A stretch of DNA of 64,000 nt from Arthrobacter sp. Y-9 (GCF_029690065.1 NZ_CP121463.1:372001-436000); one strand, 5' to 3'. Shown: positions 1 to 9,605, counted from the first letter of the stretch. Numbers and translations are program-made. The notes: generated from the letters alone by a model not told the origin.

Positions 1-975
1 ATGACCCGCTACGTCCTCAAGAGACTGGGACTGATGGCACTGCTGCTCGTCGGTGTCTCCGTCCTGGTGTTCTTCCTCTTCGCCCTCATGCCGGGCGACT
101 ACTTCAGCTCGAACCGCCAGCTCACGCCGCAGCGCAAGGCGGAGCTCCGTGCCCTGAACGGCCTGGACCAGCCGGTGCTGGTGCGGTACTTCATCTGGCT
201 CGGCAACATGCTGCGCGGTGAGTTCGGGTACTCCCTGGTCTACAACCGCCCGGTGACGGAACTCCTCGGACCGCTGATCGGCAACTCCTTCCTCATCGCG
301 TTCGCAGGGTTCCTGCTGACCTGGGCGATCGCCCTGGTGTGTGGCGTGCTGTCCGCGACCCGGCAGTACTCCTGGTTCGACCGGCTTGTCACCGCCGGGC
401 TGTTCGCCTCCCTGTCGGTGCCGTCGTTCTTCATCGGCCTGCTGGCCATCAAGGTGTTCGCGGTCGATCTCCGGTGGCTGCCGACGGGTGGGATGCTCGA
501 CACCGCGAGTTCCTCCGACGGCTTCGCGCAGGTCCTGGAGATCGCCCGGCACATGGTGCTCCCGGTGGGCATCCTCACCTTCCTCGGGGCCGGCGCGCTC
601 ACCCGCTACTTCCGGAGCGGGATGCTGGAGGCGCTGCACGCGGACTTCATCCGCACGGCGCGGGCGAAGGGGCTGAGGGAGCGCACCGTGGTGTTCTCCC
701 ATGCGCTGCGCAATGCCCTGCTGCCCGCGATCACGCTCCTGGCGTTCGAGCTTCCGGCCCTGTTCTCCGGGGCCATCATCACCGAACAGATCTTCAACTG
801 GCCCGGGGTGGGACGGATCCAGCTCGAATCGGTGCAGACGCGCGACTACGCGGTGCTCATGACCGTCACCATGCTCCTGGCGTTCCTCACGATCCTGGGC
901 AGCTTCCTGGCGGACGTGCTCTACGCCGTGGCCGACCCCCGGGTGCGGCTTCTCGGATCGAGGAGGGCGGCATGA
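1..975 (+). CDS. Peptide/nickel-type ABC transporter permease (DppB/OppB family)
   Basis: Inner-membrane permease of a binding-protein-dependent importer for peptides or related solutes. The 324-residue protein begins with the family-typical N-terminal helix (MTRYVLKRLG, then a hydrophobic stretch to about residue 30), has further hydrophobic segments at roughly 95-115, 130-155, 190-205, 240-260 and 285-310, and carries the EAA-loop region near residues 205-235 (DFIRTARAKGL) that docks the ATPases. Length is normal for DppB. The ATG is the first base of the window, so the upstream promoter and the expected substrate-binding protein are not visible. The stop overlaps the next start (ATGA), so translation is probably coupled. 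Substrate cannot be deduced. Confidence 0.9.
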   Translation: MTRYVLKRLGLMALLLVGVSVLVFFLFALMPGDYFSSNRQLTPQRKAELRALNGLDQPVLVRYFIWLGNMLRGEFGYSLVYNRPVTELLGPLIGNSFLIAFAGFLLTWAIALVCGVLSATRQYSWFDRLVTAGLFASLSVPSFFIGLLAIKVFAVDLRWLPTGGMLDTASSSDGFAQVLEIARHMVLPVGILTFLGAGALTRYFRSGMLEALHADFIRTARAKGLRERTVVFSHALRNALLPAITLLAFELPALFSGAIITEQIFNWPGVGRIQLESVQTRDYAVLMTVTMLLAFLTILGSFLADVLYAVADPRVRLLGSRRAA

Positions 976-1904
976 GTCACGTGGACATAGAGCTTTCGCC
1001 CCGAGACACAGGACCCTCGGGGAGGAGCGCCGTGCCTTCGAGCAGGAGCGCCGTCGAGCTCCGCCGCCTGTTGCAGATCCCGGCCGCGAGCATCAGCATC
1101 GGCCTGCTCGTCTTCATGCTGCTCTTCAGTTTCCTCGGGCCCCTGCTCACCGGGTACACCGGGGAGGAGATCAACCTGCGCATCGCGGAGCACGGCCCGG
1201 CGTCGAACCACTGGCTGGGCACGGACGAGTACGGCCGGGACGTCCTGACCCGGCTCATGCTCGCGGGGCGGATCTCGCTCACGATCGGGGTCGCCTCGAT
1301 GCTGCTGTCCCTGCTCCTCGGGGCCGTGCTCGGCCTCGTGGCGGGGTACTACGGCGGGTTCGTCGACGCGCTCATCATGCGGTTCGCGGACCTGCTCATG
1401 TCCATTCCGGGTCTGCCGCTGCTCATCGTGATGGCGGCCGTGCTCTCGGAGCTGAAGGTCGCGCCCGAGTCGCGGATCTACATCGTGATGATCCTGCTCA
1501 GCGTGATCGGCTGGCCGTCGCTGGCCCGCCTGATCCGTGGTCAGGTGCTGTCCCTGCGCGAGGCCCCGTACATGCGGGCGGCGGAGGTGCTGGGCCTGAG
1601 CGCCGCTTCGCGCCAGTTCCGTCACCTCCTTCCGAACGTGATGCCGCTGCTCATCGTCGTGGCCACCCTGAGCACGGCGTCGGGGATCCTCAGCGAGTCC
1701 GCGCTGAGCTTTCTGGGGCTCGGCGTCGTCCCGCCCAATGCCTCCTGGGGGAACATGATCAACGCCGCCAACAACCTGATCGACTTCCAGCAGCACTGGT
1801 GGCTGTGGGTGCCGCCCGGCGTCGCGCTCTTGATCACGGTGGCGGCGATCAACGTCCTCGGCGACCGCCTGCGGGACGTCCTCGATCCCAGGATGGGGAG
1901 ATGA
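972..1904 (+). CDS. Peptide/nickel-type ABC transporter permease (DppC/OppC family)
   Basis: Second inner-membrane permease, partner of the upstream DppB-like protein. About 310 residues. The N-terminal 35 residues are hydrophilic and cytoplasmic, followed by the first helix and then the OppC signature region with HWLGTDEYGRDVLTRL, which is highly characteristic of this family. The EAA loop is visible as YMRAAEVLGLSAASRQFRHL, followed by LLPNVMPLL. The start is the ATG inside the ATGA overlap with the preceding stop; the large out-of-frame reading through from 339 is an artefact. It is followed by another ATGA overlap with the first ATPase gene. Confidence 0.92.
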   Translation: MSHVDIELSPRDTGPSGRSAVPSSRSAVELRRLLQIPAASISIGLLVFMLLFSFLGPLLTGYTGEEINLRIAEHGPASNHWLGTDEYGRDVLTRLMLAGRISLTIGVASMLLSLLLGAVLGLVAGYYGGFVDALIMRFADLLMSIPGLPLLIVMAAVLSELKVAPESRIYIVMILLSVIGWPSLARLIRGQVLSLREAPYMRAAEVLGLSAASRQFRHLLPNVMPLLIVVATLSTASGILSESALSFLGLGVVPPNASWGNMINAANNLIDFQQHWWLWVPPGVALLITVAAINVLGDRLRDVLDPRMGR

Positions 1905-2791
1905 CCGCCGTGGCAACCGAGCCTCTGGTCCAGGTGAAGGATCTCAGTGTGCGCTTCCCGGCCGACGGCGGCGGGCACCGTGTGGTGGTGGACTGCGTCG
2001 GCTTCGAGATCAGCCCGGGAGAAGTGCTTGGCATCGTGGGGGAGTCCGGTTCCGGCAAGAGTCTGACCGCGCTTTCGCTGCTGAAGCTCGTGGACGAGCC
2101 GGGAGAGATCTGCGGCGGGCAGGTGCTGTTCGACGGCGCCGACATCCTCACGCTGCGACGCACGGCTTTGCAGCGTGTCCGGGGTGGCGAGGTCGGGACG
2201 ATCTTCCAGGAGCCTGCACGCTCCCTCAATCCGGTCTTCACGATCGGCCGGCAGCTGAGCGAGACGATCCGGGCTCACGAGTCCGTCTCGCGGGCAGAGG
2301 CCCGTGACCGATCGGTGGAATGGCTCCGCCGGGTGGGCCTTCCCGCTGCGGAGCGGATCATGAGCTCTTATCCCCACGAGCTGTCCGGCGGGATGCAGCA
2401 ACGGGTGATGATCGCCGTCGCGCTCTGCTGCGGACCGCGGCTGCTCATCGCGGATGAGCCGACGACGGCGCTGGACGTCACCGTGCAGGCCCAGATCCTC
2501 GACCTGCTGCTGGAACTTCGCGACGAGACGGGAATGGCCATGCTGTTCATCACGCACGACCTGGGCGTCATCGCCGAGGTCGCCGATTCGGTGCTGGTCA
2601 TGTACGGCGGACGGACCGTGGAACGAGGCGACGTGTTCAGCATCTTCGAACAGCCGCAACACCCTTATACGGAGGCGCTGCTCAGCGCCCGTCCGCTGCT
2701 GGGACAGCGGCTGGATCGGCTGCCCACGATCCCGGAGGACGTGCGCAGGCTGGCCGCGCTCGGTCCCGAGGCCGCGGAGGTGCACGCATGA
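1901..2791 (+). CDS. Peptide-type ABC transporter ATP-binding protein (DppD/OppD family)
   Basis: Cytoplasmic ATPase that powers the importer. About 296 residues with Walker A GESGSGKS near residue 46, Q-loop FQEPARSLNPVF, ABC signature ELSGGMQQRVMIA, Walker B LLIADEPTTALDV and switch histidine in FITHDLGV. The C-terminal HPYTEALLSARP region is typical of OppD/DppD. The C-terminus is short: the usual cysteine-rich iron-sulfur-like tail of many OppD proteins is not present. Start chosen at the ATG overlapping the permease stop (ATGA); longer in-frame upstream starts would run far into the permease gene. Confidence 0.92.
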   Translation: MTAVATEPLVQVKDLSVRFPADGGGHRVVVDCVGFEISPGEVLGIVGESGSGKSLTALSLLKLVDEPGEICGGQVLFDGADILTLRRTALQRVRGGEVGTIFQEPARSLNPVFTIGRQLSETIRAHESVSRAEARDRSVEWLRRVGLPAAERIMSSYPHELSGGMQQRVMIAVALCCGPRLLIADEPTTALDVTVQAQILDLLLELRDETGMAMLFITHDLGVIAEVADSVLVMYGGRTVERGDVFSIFEQPQHPYTEALLSARPLLGQRLDRLPTIPEDVRRLAALGPEAAEVHA

Positions 2792-3711
2792 CGGGCGGTC
2801 CCGCGCCGGTGCTTCTCGAAGCGCGCGACGTCATGAAGGAGTTCCGCGCACGAGGCGGCCGCCGTCGTGCTCCCCGGGAGGCCGTGCGTGCCGTGGACGG
2901 GGTGAGCCTGAGCATCCGTGAGGGGGAGATGTTCGGACTGGTCGGCGAGTCGGGAAGCGGCAAGACGACCCTGGGCCAGGCCATCCTGCGGATGCACGAG
3001 CCGGACGCCGGATCCGTGCGGTTCCGCGGGCAAGAGATCCTGGACCTGCCGCGCTCCGAACTCCGCGGACTCCGGCAGCGGATGCAGTACGTGTTCCAGG
3101 ACCCCTTCGGGGCCCTGAACCCGCGGCTGCGCATCGTCACCGCCATCGGCGAGCCGATGCGGACCCATGGCCTGGCATCCCGCGACGACGAACGGCAGCG
3201 GGTCATCGAGGTGCTGGAACAGTGCGGGATGGGCGCGGACGCCCTGGACCGTTATCCGCACGAGTTCTCCGGCGGGCAGCGCCAGCGGATCGTCATCGCG
3301 AGGGCGATGGCGCTGCAACCGGAGTTCGTCGTGGCGGACGAGCCGGTCTCAGCCCTCGACGTCTCCGTGCAAGGGCAGATCGTGAACCTCCTCTGCGATC
3401 TGCGCGAGGAACGCCGGACCTCCTTCCTGTTCATCTCGCACGATCTGAGCGTGGTGGAGCACATGTGCACCTCTGTGGCGATCATGTATCGCGGGGCGAT
3501 CGTGGAGCAGGGGAGCCGGGAGCAGATCTTCGACGACCCGCGTCACCCGTACACGCGGGAACTGCTGGACGCGGTCCCGATCGTGAGCCCGCGGAATCGC
3601 GGGCAGCGGCGTCGCCGCGGAACCGACCGTTCCTGGGACGCTCCAGGGGAGCCGCGTCCTGAGCTGCGGGACATCGGAGGCGGCCACCTGGTGGCGCTGC
3701 CCGGGGAGTGA
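2788..3711 (+). CDS. Peptide-type ABC transporter ATP-binding protein (DppF/OppF family)
   Basis: Second ATPase of the four-gene importer, 307 residues. It has Walker A GESGSGKTT, Q-loop VFQDPFGALNPRL, signature EFSGGQRQRIVIARA, Walker B FVVADEPVSALDV, H-loop FISHDLSVVEH, and the HPYTRELLDAVP tail motif of OppF. ATGA overlap with the OppD-like gene completes a translationally coupled run of permease-permease-ATPase-ATPase. No hairpin terminator is obvious in the short gap before the convergent NUDIX gene. No substrate-binding protein is in view; it should lie left of the window. Confidence 0.92.
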   Translation: MTGGPAPVLLEARDVMKEFRARGGRRRAPREAVRAVDGVSLSIREGEMFGLVGESGSGKTTLGQAILRMHEPDAGSVRFRGQEILDLPRSELRGLRQRMQYVFQDPFGALNPRLRIVTAIGEPMRTHGLASRDDERQRVIEVLEQCGMGADALDRYPHEFSGGQRQRIVIARAMALQPEFVVADEPVSALDVSVQGQIVNLLCDLREERRTSFLFISHDLSVVEHMCTSVAIMYRGAIVEQGSREQIFDDPRHPYTRELLDAVPIVSPRNRGQRRRRGTDRSWDAPGEPRPELRDIGGGHLVALPGE

Positions 3712-3783
3712 GAGGGTTCTCGACGGGGGTTTCGTCTGCGATGCACGTTCGGGGGCGACGAGAGGGGGCGGTGGCGGACCCGC

Positions 3784-4233
3784 TCACCCGAGGGCGTCGT
3801 CGATGACCCGGTCGATCCACCGGTGACGCTGGAGGTTCTCGATGGCGCTCCGCGGGAACCAGCCGAGTTCCAGCAATTCCTCCAGCGTGGGTGTCGGCTC
3901 GTCCAGCAGTTCGCAGTCGTAGGCCGTGGTCACATACCCGACGCGATCGCCGTTGGGGTAGGTGGTCATCAGGTGCGGTCCTCCATAGGTGCCGACGATT
4001 CCACGGATGCGGATGCGCGCCCCGGTCTCTTCGGTCACTTCGCGGTCCAGGGCCTCCGCGGGTTCTTCGCCGGGCTCGACCCCGCCGCCGATGAGGCCCC
4101 ACAGACCCGAGTGGCGGTGCCGGGCGAGCAGGACCTGATCGCCATGCCTGATGACGGCCGTGACGCCCGGAAGAAGGAGAAAGTCATTCCCGATCCGTGA
4201 GCGTATCGAGGCAACGTAGTCGGACGTCGGCAT
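3784..4233 (-). CDS. NUDIX hydrolase
   Basis: Small cytoplasmic pyrophosphohydrolase of nucleoside-diphosphate-X compounds, 149 residues. The full NUDIX box is visible: GGVEPGE, seven residues, then REVTEETGA, including the metal-binding REVTEE glutamates. The flanking GLWGLIGGG strand is typical. Its substrate (oxidised nucleotide, nucleotide sugar, other) cannot be told from the sequence. The gene is two bases downstream of the GNAT gene on the same strand, so the two are probably one transcript. Confidence 0.9.
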   Translation of the reverse strand: MPTSDYVASIRSRIGNDFLLLPGVTAVIRHGDQVLLARHRHSGLWGLIGGGVEPGEEPAEALDREVTEETGARIRIRGIVGTYGGPHLMTTYPNGDRVGYVTTAYDCELLDEPTPTLEELLELGWFPRSAIENLQRHRWIDRVIDDALG

Positions 4234-4235
4234 TT

Positions 4236-4769
4236 TCAGAGTCTACGGACGGGTTGCGGTGAGCCGCGACGGGTGCCGCGCTCGGCGTCGCCCGTCGTGG
4301 TGAGGATCGAGTCAGGCCCTGGTTCGTGAAACGTCTTCATTCCGGGTCGCAGCGTCATGAACACGTCGATCTCATCCTCGTAGTCCGCAACAAACCCGAG
4401 CCGCTCATAGAGACGGCGAGCTGCGCTTCCTTGCAGCACGTTGAGGCGGGTCACTCCGTGGTGCGGTTCGTTCAGCACCGACTGGAGGACAGATGATCCG
4501 ATACCCCGGCCCTGTACGTCCGGCGACAAGTAGAAGTGCTCGATCCAGCGGACGTTCCCGTCGGGGCGGGCCGTGATCGACCCCACCTCGGCTCCCTCCG
4601 AGATGACGATCCTGGACCACTCGGGCACGAAGGCCTTGCGCATCCGTTCGCGCACCCGCACGCCGTCGTACCGGCCGAGGCGCTCGAGGTCGGCCCGAAG
4701 GACAACGGCTCGGAGCTCAACCAGCCAGTCGATGTCACCGGGCACGCTGGGACGCAAGGTGAAGGCCAT
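4236..4769 (-). CDS. GNAT family N-acetyltransferase
   Basis: Predicted acetyl-CoA-dependent acetyltransferase, 177 residues. The core GNAT features are present: strand IEHFYLSPDVQGRGIGSSVLQ with the acetyl-CoA pyrophosphate loop QGRGIGS near residues 88-94, and the C-terminal RRLYERLGFVADYEDEIDVFM motif that closes the fold. The acceptor is unknown. The last 30 residues are hydrophilic and lie outside the domain. It is the first gene of a two-gene minus-strand unit with the NUDIX hydrolase (2-bp gap). Confidence 0.87.
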   Translation of the reverse strand: MAFTLRPSVPGDIDWLVELRAVVLRADLERLGRYDGVRVRERMRKAFVPEWSRIVISEGAEVGSITARPDGNVRWIEHFYLSPDVQGRGIGSSVLQSVLNEPHHGVTRLNVLQGSAARRLYERLGFVADYEDEIDVFMTLRPGMKTFHEPGPDSILTTTGDAERGTRRGSPQPVRRL

Positions 4770-5200
4770 GCTGATGACCGTATCAAGGGCTGCCTGTGGA
4801 GTCCGGCCCCGCCATACACCAGGTGACGTAACCGACTCTTAACACGAAAGTGATCTCCCCGAATCCAAGCGCCGTTCCGGGAGCCCTACGCTCACTTCAG
4901 CGGGTGCGGCACACCACGAAAGGGGGGTGCCGCGCTTCATCGTTCTCCTTCCGTCGCGTGGCGGACCGGAGCCCCGATGGTCAGGCTCGACGGCGGCCGC
5001 GAACCTCCTGAACGGGGCGCTCTGGCGTCCCTGGCTGAGGCCCCACAGGGTTTTGGCTGGTGGGGCGACGTATTCGTTATCAAACCCTGACGCCAAAGTG
5101 TGGCCTATGTCACATTCCTGGGAGTACTCTCTTGGAAGTGCTCGCGGCAACACCGCCGCGGGTGCATGGATCAGACCCTGATTTGGCGCGGAGGCCACTT
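4770..5200. other. Divergent intergenic region between GNAT gene and livK
   Basis: 431 bases with no convincing gene. It must hold the divergent promoters. Visible structure: a hairpin with GCGGCAC at 4906-4912 and GTGCCGC at 4927-4933, and a CRP/GlxR-like dyad at 5099-5114 described separately. A TTGGCT hexamer near 5054 and AT-rich bases around 5071-5084 are possible promoter elements for livK but are weak matches. Confidence 0.6.
5099..5114. promoter_or_regulatory. CRP/GlxR-like binding site upstream of livK
   Basis: TGTGG-CCTATG-TCACA matches the actinobacterial CRP/GlxR consensus TGTGA-N2-TA-N2-TCACA at nine of ten arm positions and keeps the central TA. It lies 87 bases upstream of the livK ATG. 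The match is seen in the sequence; cAMP-dependent control of the liv operon is inference. Confidence 0.5.
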
Positions 5201-6433
5201 ATGTACAGGAAGAAAGCCCTCTCAGTCATGGCTACGGCGGTGGCACTCGGCATGGTGATGTCCGGCTGCGCCAACCAGAGCGGCTCGGGCTCCACGGCCA
5301 CCTCAGGTGGCGATGGAAGCAAGGTGAACATCCCCGCGATCTCGAAGGTGGATGTCCCCGCCGCCGCGGTGCTCCCGGCCGGCGATGGCAAGGGCAAGTG
5401 CCCTGCCACCACCACGATCGCCTATGCCGGTGCGGAAACCGGCCCCAACGCCCAGCTGGGCATCAACATCTTCAACGGCATCCAGCTGGCCGTGAACCAG
5501 CACAACGCCGCCAACCCCGACTGCCAGGTCAAGTTCAAGAAGTTCGACACGGAAGGCGACCCCAACAAGGCCACTGGCCCGGTGACGCAGATCGTGTCGG
5601 AGTCGGACATCATCGGCGTCGTCGGCCTCCCGTTCTCCGGCGAGTCCAAGGCCACCGGCAACATCTTCGAGCAGAAGGGCCTGGTGCACATCACCCCGTC
5701 CGCCACCAACCCGAACCTCACCAAGAACGGCTGGACCACCTTCTTCCGTGCTCTGGGCAATGACGCCGTCCAGGGCCCGGCCGCGGCGAAGTTCCTCACG
5801 GACAAGCTGATGGCCAAGAAGGTCTACGTCGTGCAGGACGATTCCGATTACGGCATCGGCCTGGGCACCCAGACCTCGCAGGCCCTCGGCTCCGCGATGG
5901 TCGGCTCCGACAAGGTCGTCACCGGTCAGAAGGACTTCTCCGCGGTGATCTCCAAGATCATGAACTCCAAGGCTGACACGGTCTACTACGCCGGCTACTA
6001 CGCGGAGGCCGCGCCCTTCGACCAGCAGCTGGTGGCCAAGGGCTTCACCGGATCCTTCGTAGGCCCGGACGGTGTGAAGGATGACCAGTTCATCAAGCAG
6101 GCCGGCGACGCGTCGTCGAACTCCTTCTTCACCTGCCCCTGCATCCCCGGCGAACTGATCCCGACGTTCGAATCCGAGTACAAGAAGCTGGCCAACGCCG
6201 AACCGGGCACCTACTCGATCGAGGGCTACGACGCCGCCACCGTGCTGCTGTCCGGCATCGATCACGGCAAGCAGACCCGGGCGGACCTTCTCGCGTGGGT
6301 CAAGGCCTACGACGCCGATGGCCTCTCCAAGCACTACAAGTGGGATTCCACCGGCGAACTGGCGACTCCTGATGTTTACGGCTACAAGGTCGAAAACGGC
6401 AAGATCGCCCCGATCGGCGTGATCGGCAAGTAA
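5201..6433 (+). CDS. livK: Branched-chain amino acid ABC transporter substrate-binding lipoprotein
   Basis: Extracytoplasmic receptor of a hydrophobic amino acid importer, about 410 residues. The N-terminus has a lipoprotein signal: basic MYRKK, hydrophobic stretch, then lipobox VMSGC with the lipid-bearing cysteine near residue 24, and a Ser/Gly/Thr-rich linker. The mature domain shows the periplasmic-binding fold type I of the LivJ/LivK family (AYAGAETGPNAQLGINIFNGIQLAV). Start is the ATG at 5201 with GGAG about seven bases upstream; an in-frame extension to 5060 would bury the signal peptide. It heads the livKHMGF operon. Ligand preference among Leu/Ile/Val or other amides cannot be fixed. 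Confidence 0.92.
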   Translation: MYRKKALSVMATAVALGMVMSGCANQSGSGSTATSGGDGSKVNIPAISKVDVPAAAVLPAGDGKGKCPATTTIAYAGAETGPNAQLGINIFNGIQLAVNQHNAANPDCQVKFKKFDTEGDPNKATGPVTQIVSESDIIGVVGLPFSGESKATGNIFEQKGLVHITPSATNPNLTKNGWTTFFRALGNDAVQGPAAAKFLTDKLMAKKVYVVQDDSDYGIGLGTQTSQALGSAMVGSDKVVTGQKDFSAVISKIMNSKADTVYYAGYYAEAAPFDQQLVAKGFTGSFVGPDGVKDDQFIKQAGDASSNSFFTCPCIPGELIPTFESEYKKLANAEPGTYSIEGYDAATVLLSGIDHGKQTRADLLAWVKAYDADGLSKHYKWDSTGELATPDVYGYKVENGKIAPIGVIGK

Positions 6434-6514
6434 GGTCGGCAGTTTCAACAGAATGCTGGGGGTATGCGACATCGGTACCCCCAGCATTTCTCTTGATCAC
6501 CTCAGGAAGCTCCT

Positions 6515-7546
6515 ATGATCAGTGAAGCAATTCCCAGCCTCATCCACGCCGTGCCACTGGCAGTGCCCACGGACGACACCTGGATCACCTTCGACGTCGA
6601 CTCCCTGGCCCAGAACTTCTGGAGCTCCACGTTCGACGGCCTCACCTTCGGCGCCATCTACGCTCTGGTAGCCCTGGGCTACACCCTCGTGTACGGCGTC
6701 CTCAACCTCATCAACTTCGCCCATTCGGAAGTGTTCATCGTCGGCTGTTACGGCGTGTTCTTCACCCTCAGTGCGCTGAACTTCGGCCCGTCCGCCCCTC
6801 ATCTGCCGTTCTGGGCGATCGTGGGCAATCTGATCCTGGCCCTCGTGGTGGCCATCATCGCCTCGGCCCTCACCGCCGTCGTCGTGGAGCGCGTGGCGTA
6901 CAAACCACTGCGCAAGCGCAAAGCCCCCCGGCTGGCGTTCCTCATCACCGCGATCGGTGTCTCCTTCGCCATCCAGTACCTCATCTACTGGTGGCGCGGA
7001 CCTAGCCCGGAAGCGGCGCTGACCATGTTCCGCCCCATCCCCATCTTCGAGGTGTTCGGCACCATCATCGACTCCCAGCAGCTGGTGATCATCATCGCCG
7101 CGGTCATCCTGATGGTGGCCACGGACCAGTTCATCCGGAAGTCCAAGACGGGCCGCGGCATCCGCGCCGTGGCGCAGGACCCGGACACCGCGACACTCAT
7201 GGGCGTCAACAAGGAGAAGATCATCCTCACCACCTTCGCGATCGGCGGTGTCCTGGCCGGAGCGGCAGCCCTGTTCTACGTCATGAAGATCCCGTCCGGC
7301 GTGCAGTACAACGGCGGGTTCATCCTCGGCGTCAAGGCTTTCGCCGCGGCGGTCCTGGGCGGCATCGGCAATGTGCGAGGCGCCCTGCTGGGCGGTCTGC
7401 TGATCGGTCTGATCGGCAACTACGGGCAGGTCTTGCTGGGCAGTTCACAGTGGACGGACGTCGTGGCGTTCGTGGTCCTGGTCCTCGTCCTCGTGGTCCG
7501 TCCCGAAGGCATCCTCGGAAGCTCGCTTGGAAAGAGTAAGGCATGA
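6515..7546 (+). CDS. livH: Branched-chain amino acid ABC transporter permease LivH
   Basis: Inner-membrane permease, 343 residues. The LivH core is clear: FDGLTFGAIYALVALGYTL, followed by VYGVLNLINFAHSEVFIVG, then LAFLITAIGVSFAIQ and the conserved region KTGRGIRAVAQDPDTATLMGV that contacts the ATPase, ending with AFAAAVLGGIGNVRGALLGG. About 30 extra N-terminal residues precede the first family helix. It follows livK by 81 bases and overlaps livM by four (ATGA). Confidence 0.92.
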   Translation: MISEAIPSLIHAVPLAVPTDDTWITFDVDSLAQNFWSSTFDGLTFGAIYALVALGYTLVYGVLNLINFAHSEVFIVGCYGVFFTLSALNFGPSAPHLPFWAIVGNLILALVVAIIASALTAVVVERVAYKPLRKRKAPRLAFLITAIGVSFAIQYLIYWWRGPSPEAALTMFRPIPIFEVFGTIIDSQQLVIIIAAVILMVATDQFIRKSKTGRGIRAVAQDPDTATLMGVNKEKIILTTFAIGGVLAGAAALFYVMKIPSGVQYNGGFILGVKAFAAAVLGGIGNVRGALLGGLLIGLIGNYGQVLLGSSQWTDVVAFVVLVLVLVVRPEGILGSSLGKSKA

Positions 7547-8739
7547 GCACCACAGACGGCCCGACCCTCATCCCCGACTCCGCCGCAGATCAGGCGATCG
7601 CCGACCGCGAAGCCAAGGGGCGCCGTCGTCAAGGCTGGTTCCCCGGCCTCGGCGACAAATGGAACGCCCTGCCGCGCCACATCCAGTGGCTCTGGCTCAT
7701 GGTGATCGTGGTCATCGCGTACCTGCTGCCCATCCTGAACCCTCCGTTCATCACCACGGAACCCGGCAACAACTGGCAGATCGCCCTGGCGCAGATGGCG
7801 GTCTACGCGCTGGTCGCCGTCGGCCTGAACGTGGTGGTCGGTTATGCCGGCCTCCTGGACCTCGGCTATGTGGCGTTCTTCGCCGTCGGCTCCTACACGG
7901 CGGCCATGTTCACCAGCCCGGATTCGCCCTACCTCCACATCCCGTACCTGTGGACCCTTCCGCTGGCCATGGCGATCACCATGTTCTTCGGGGTGATGCT
8001 GGGCGTCCCGACGCTGCGTCTCCGCGGTGACTACCTGGCGATCGTCACGCTCGGCTTCGGTGAGATCGTGCGCATCCTGGCCACTATCATCCCGGCCATG
8101 AAAGGCCAGGTCGGTTTCCAGAACGTGGGCCATCCACCCGGGACGGACGCCGACGGCCAGCCGATCTTCCTGAACTCGAACGGCACCCCCTGGTACTGGC
8201 TCACGCTGACGATCATCATCGTCGTGCTGCTCCTGGCCGGAAATCTGGAGCGCAGCCGCGTGGGCCGCGCCTGGATCGCCATCCGCGAGGATGAGGACGC
8301 CGCGGAGATCATGGGCGTCCCCACCTTCAAGTACAAGGTGTGGGCGTTCGCCATCGGCGCGTCCGTGGGCGGTCTCTCCGGTGCGCTCTTCGCCGGGCAG
8401 GTGGGCTTCGTGAACAATCAGAAGTTCGACATCGCCACGTCCATCCTGTTCCTGGCCGCCGTGGTGCTGGGCGGCACGGGCAACAAGGTCGGCGCCATTC
8501 TGGGCGGCGCCCTGGTGGCGTACATCCCGCTGCGGTTCACGGCGATCGCGGAGTTCAAGTACCTGATCTTCGGTGTGGCACTCGTGCTCATCATGATCTT
8601 CCGTTCGGGCGGGCTGCTTCCGGCACGTCAGCGTCTGCTGGCGTACGGGCGGCTGGCGTACAACAAGCTGAAGGAACCTCAGACGGGCCGACGCGCCCAG
8701 GTGATCACCGACGGCGGGAAGGCGGGCGGACATGAGTGA
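7543..8739 (+). CDS. livM: Branched-chain amino acid ABC transporter permease LivM
   Basis: Second inner-membrane permease, 398 residues. Family features are MAVYALVAVGLNVVVGYAGL, LDLGYVAFFAVGSYTAAM, TLRLRGDYLAIVTLGFGEI and RAWIAIREDEDAAEIMGV, the last being the cytoplasmic coupling loop. The N-terminal 45 residues and C-terminal 35 are hydrophilic. Starts in the ATGA overlap with livH and overlaps livG by eight bases, so the four downstream liv genes are tightly coupled. Confidence 0.92.
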   Translation: MSTTDGPTLIPDSAADQAIADREAKGRRRQGWFPGLGDKWNALPRHIQWLWLMVIVVIAYLLPILNPPFITTEPGNNWQIALAQMAVYALVAVGLNVVVGYAGLLDLGYVAFFAVGSYTAAMFTSPDSPYLHIPYLWTLPLAMAITMFFGVMLGVPTLRLRGDYLAIVTLGFGEIVRILATIIPAMKGQVGFQNVGHPPGTDADGQPIFLNSNGTPWYWLTLTIIIVVLLLAGNLERSRVGRAWIAIREDEDAAEIMGVPTFKYKVWAFAIGASVGGLSGALFAGQVGFVNNQKFDIATSILFLAAVVLGGTGNKVGAILGGALVAYIPLRFTAIAEFKYLIFGVALVLIMIFRSGGLLPARQRLLAYGRLAYNKLKEPQTGRRAQVITDGGKAGGHE

Positions 8740-9605
8740 AGCAGTCGAACCGGAAATCGACGTCGAAGCGCTGAAAGAGCAGGGCGTGGACCTCGAGGTG
8801 GCCGAGAAGGTCGCTCCGGAACGGGACATCTCGGTCAACGTGGGCGAACCCCTGGTCCAGGTGAAGAACCTGACGATGAAGTTCGGCGGCCTCACAGCCC
8901 TGGACGACGTCACGTTCGACATCAACCGTGGCGAGATCCTCGGCCTGATCGGTCCCAACGGCGCGGGAAAGACCACCTGCTTCAACGCGATGACGGGCGT
9001 CTACAAGCCGACGTCGGGAACGGTCACCCTGGAGGGCAAGCCGCTCAACGGGCTGGCCCAGCACAAGATCACCCGACGCGGTCTGGCCCGCACCTTCCAG
9101 AACATCCGCCTGTTCGGCGAGATGACCGCCCTGGAAAACGTGGTGGTGGGACTGGACGCCCGTCACAAGACGAGTGTGGGCGGCGCCCTGCTCCGCCTTC
9201 CCACCCATGTCCGGGAGGAGAAATCCGCCATTGAACGCGGCATGGCCCTGCTGGAATTCGTCGGCATCGCGGACCATGCGCAATACCTGTCCCGGCATCT
9301 GCCGTACGGCTACCAGCGAAGGCTCGAAATCGCCCGCGCTCTGGCCACGGACCCCAAGGTCCTGTGCCTGGACGAGCCGGCCGCCGGCTTCAACCCGGCG
9401 GAGAAGGAAGAGCTCATGGCGCTCATCCGGACCATCCGCGACGACGGCTATACGGTCCTGCTGATCGAGCACGACATGAAGCTGGTCATGGGGGTGACGG
9501 ACCGCATCGTCGTGCTGGAATTCGGCAAGAAGATCGCCGACGCCGCACCCAAGGAGATCCGCGAGGACCCGAAAGTCATATCCGCCTACCTCGGGGAGCC
9601 TGAAG

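Noticed and set aside
4906-4933. Hairpin GCGGCAC/GTGCCGC considered as terminator
   Set aside because: It lies in a divergent region with no gene ending at it, so no terminator role can be argued.
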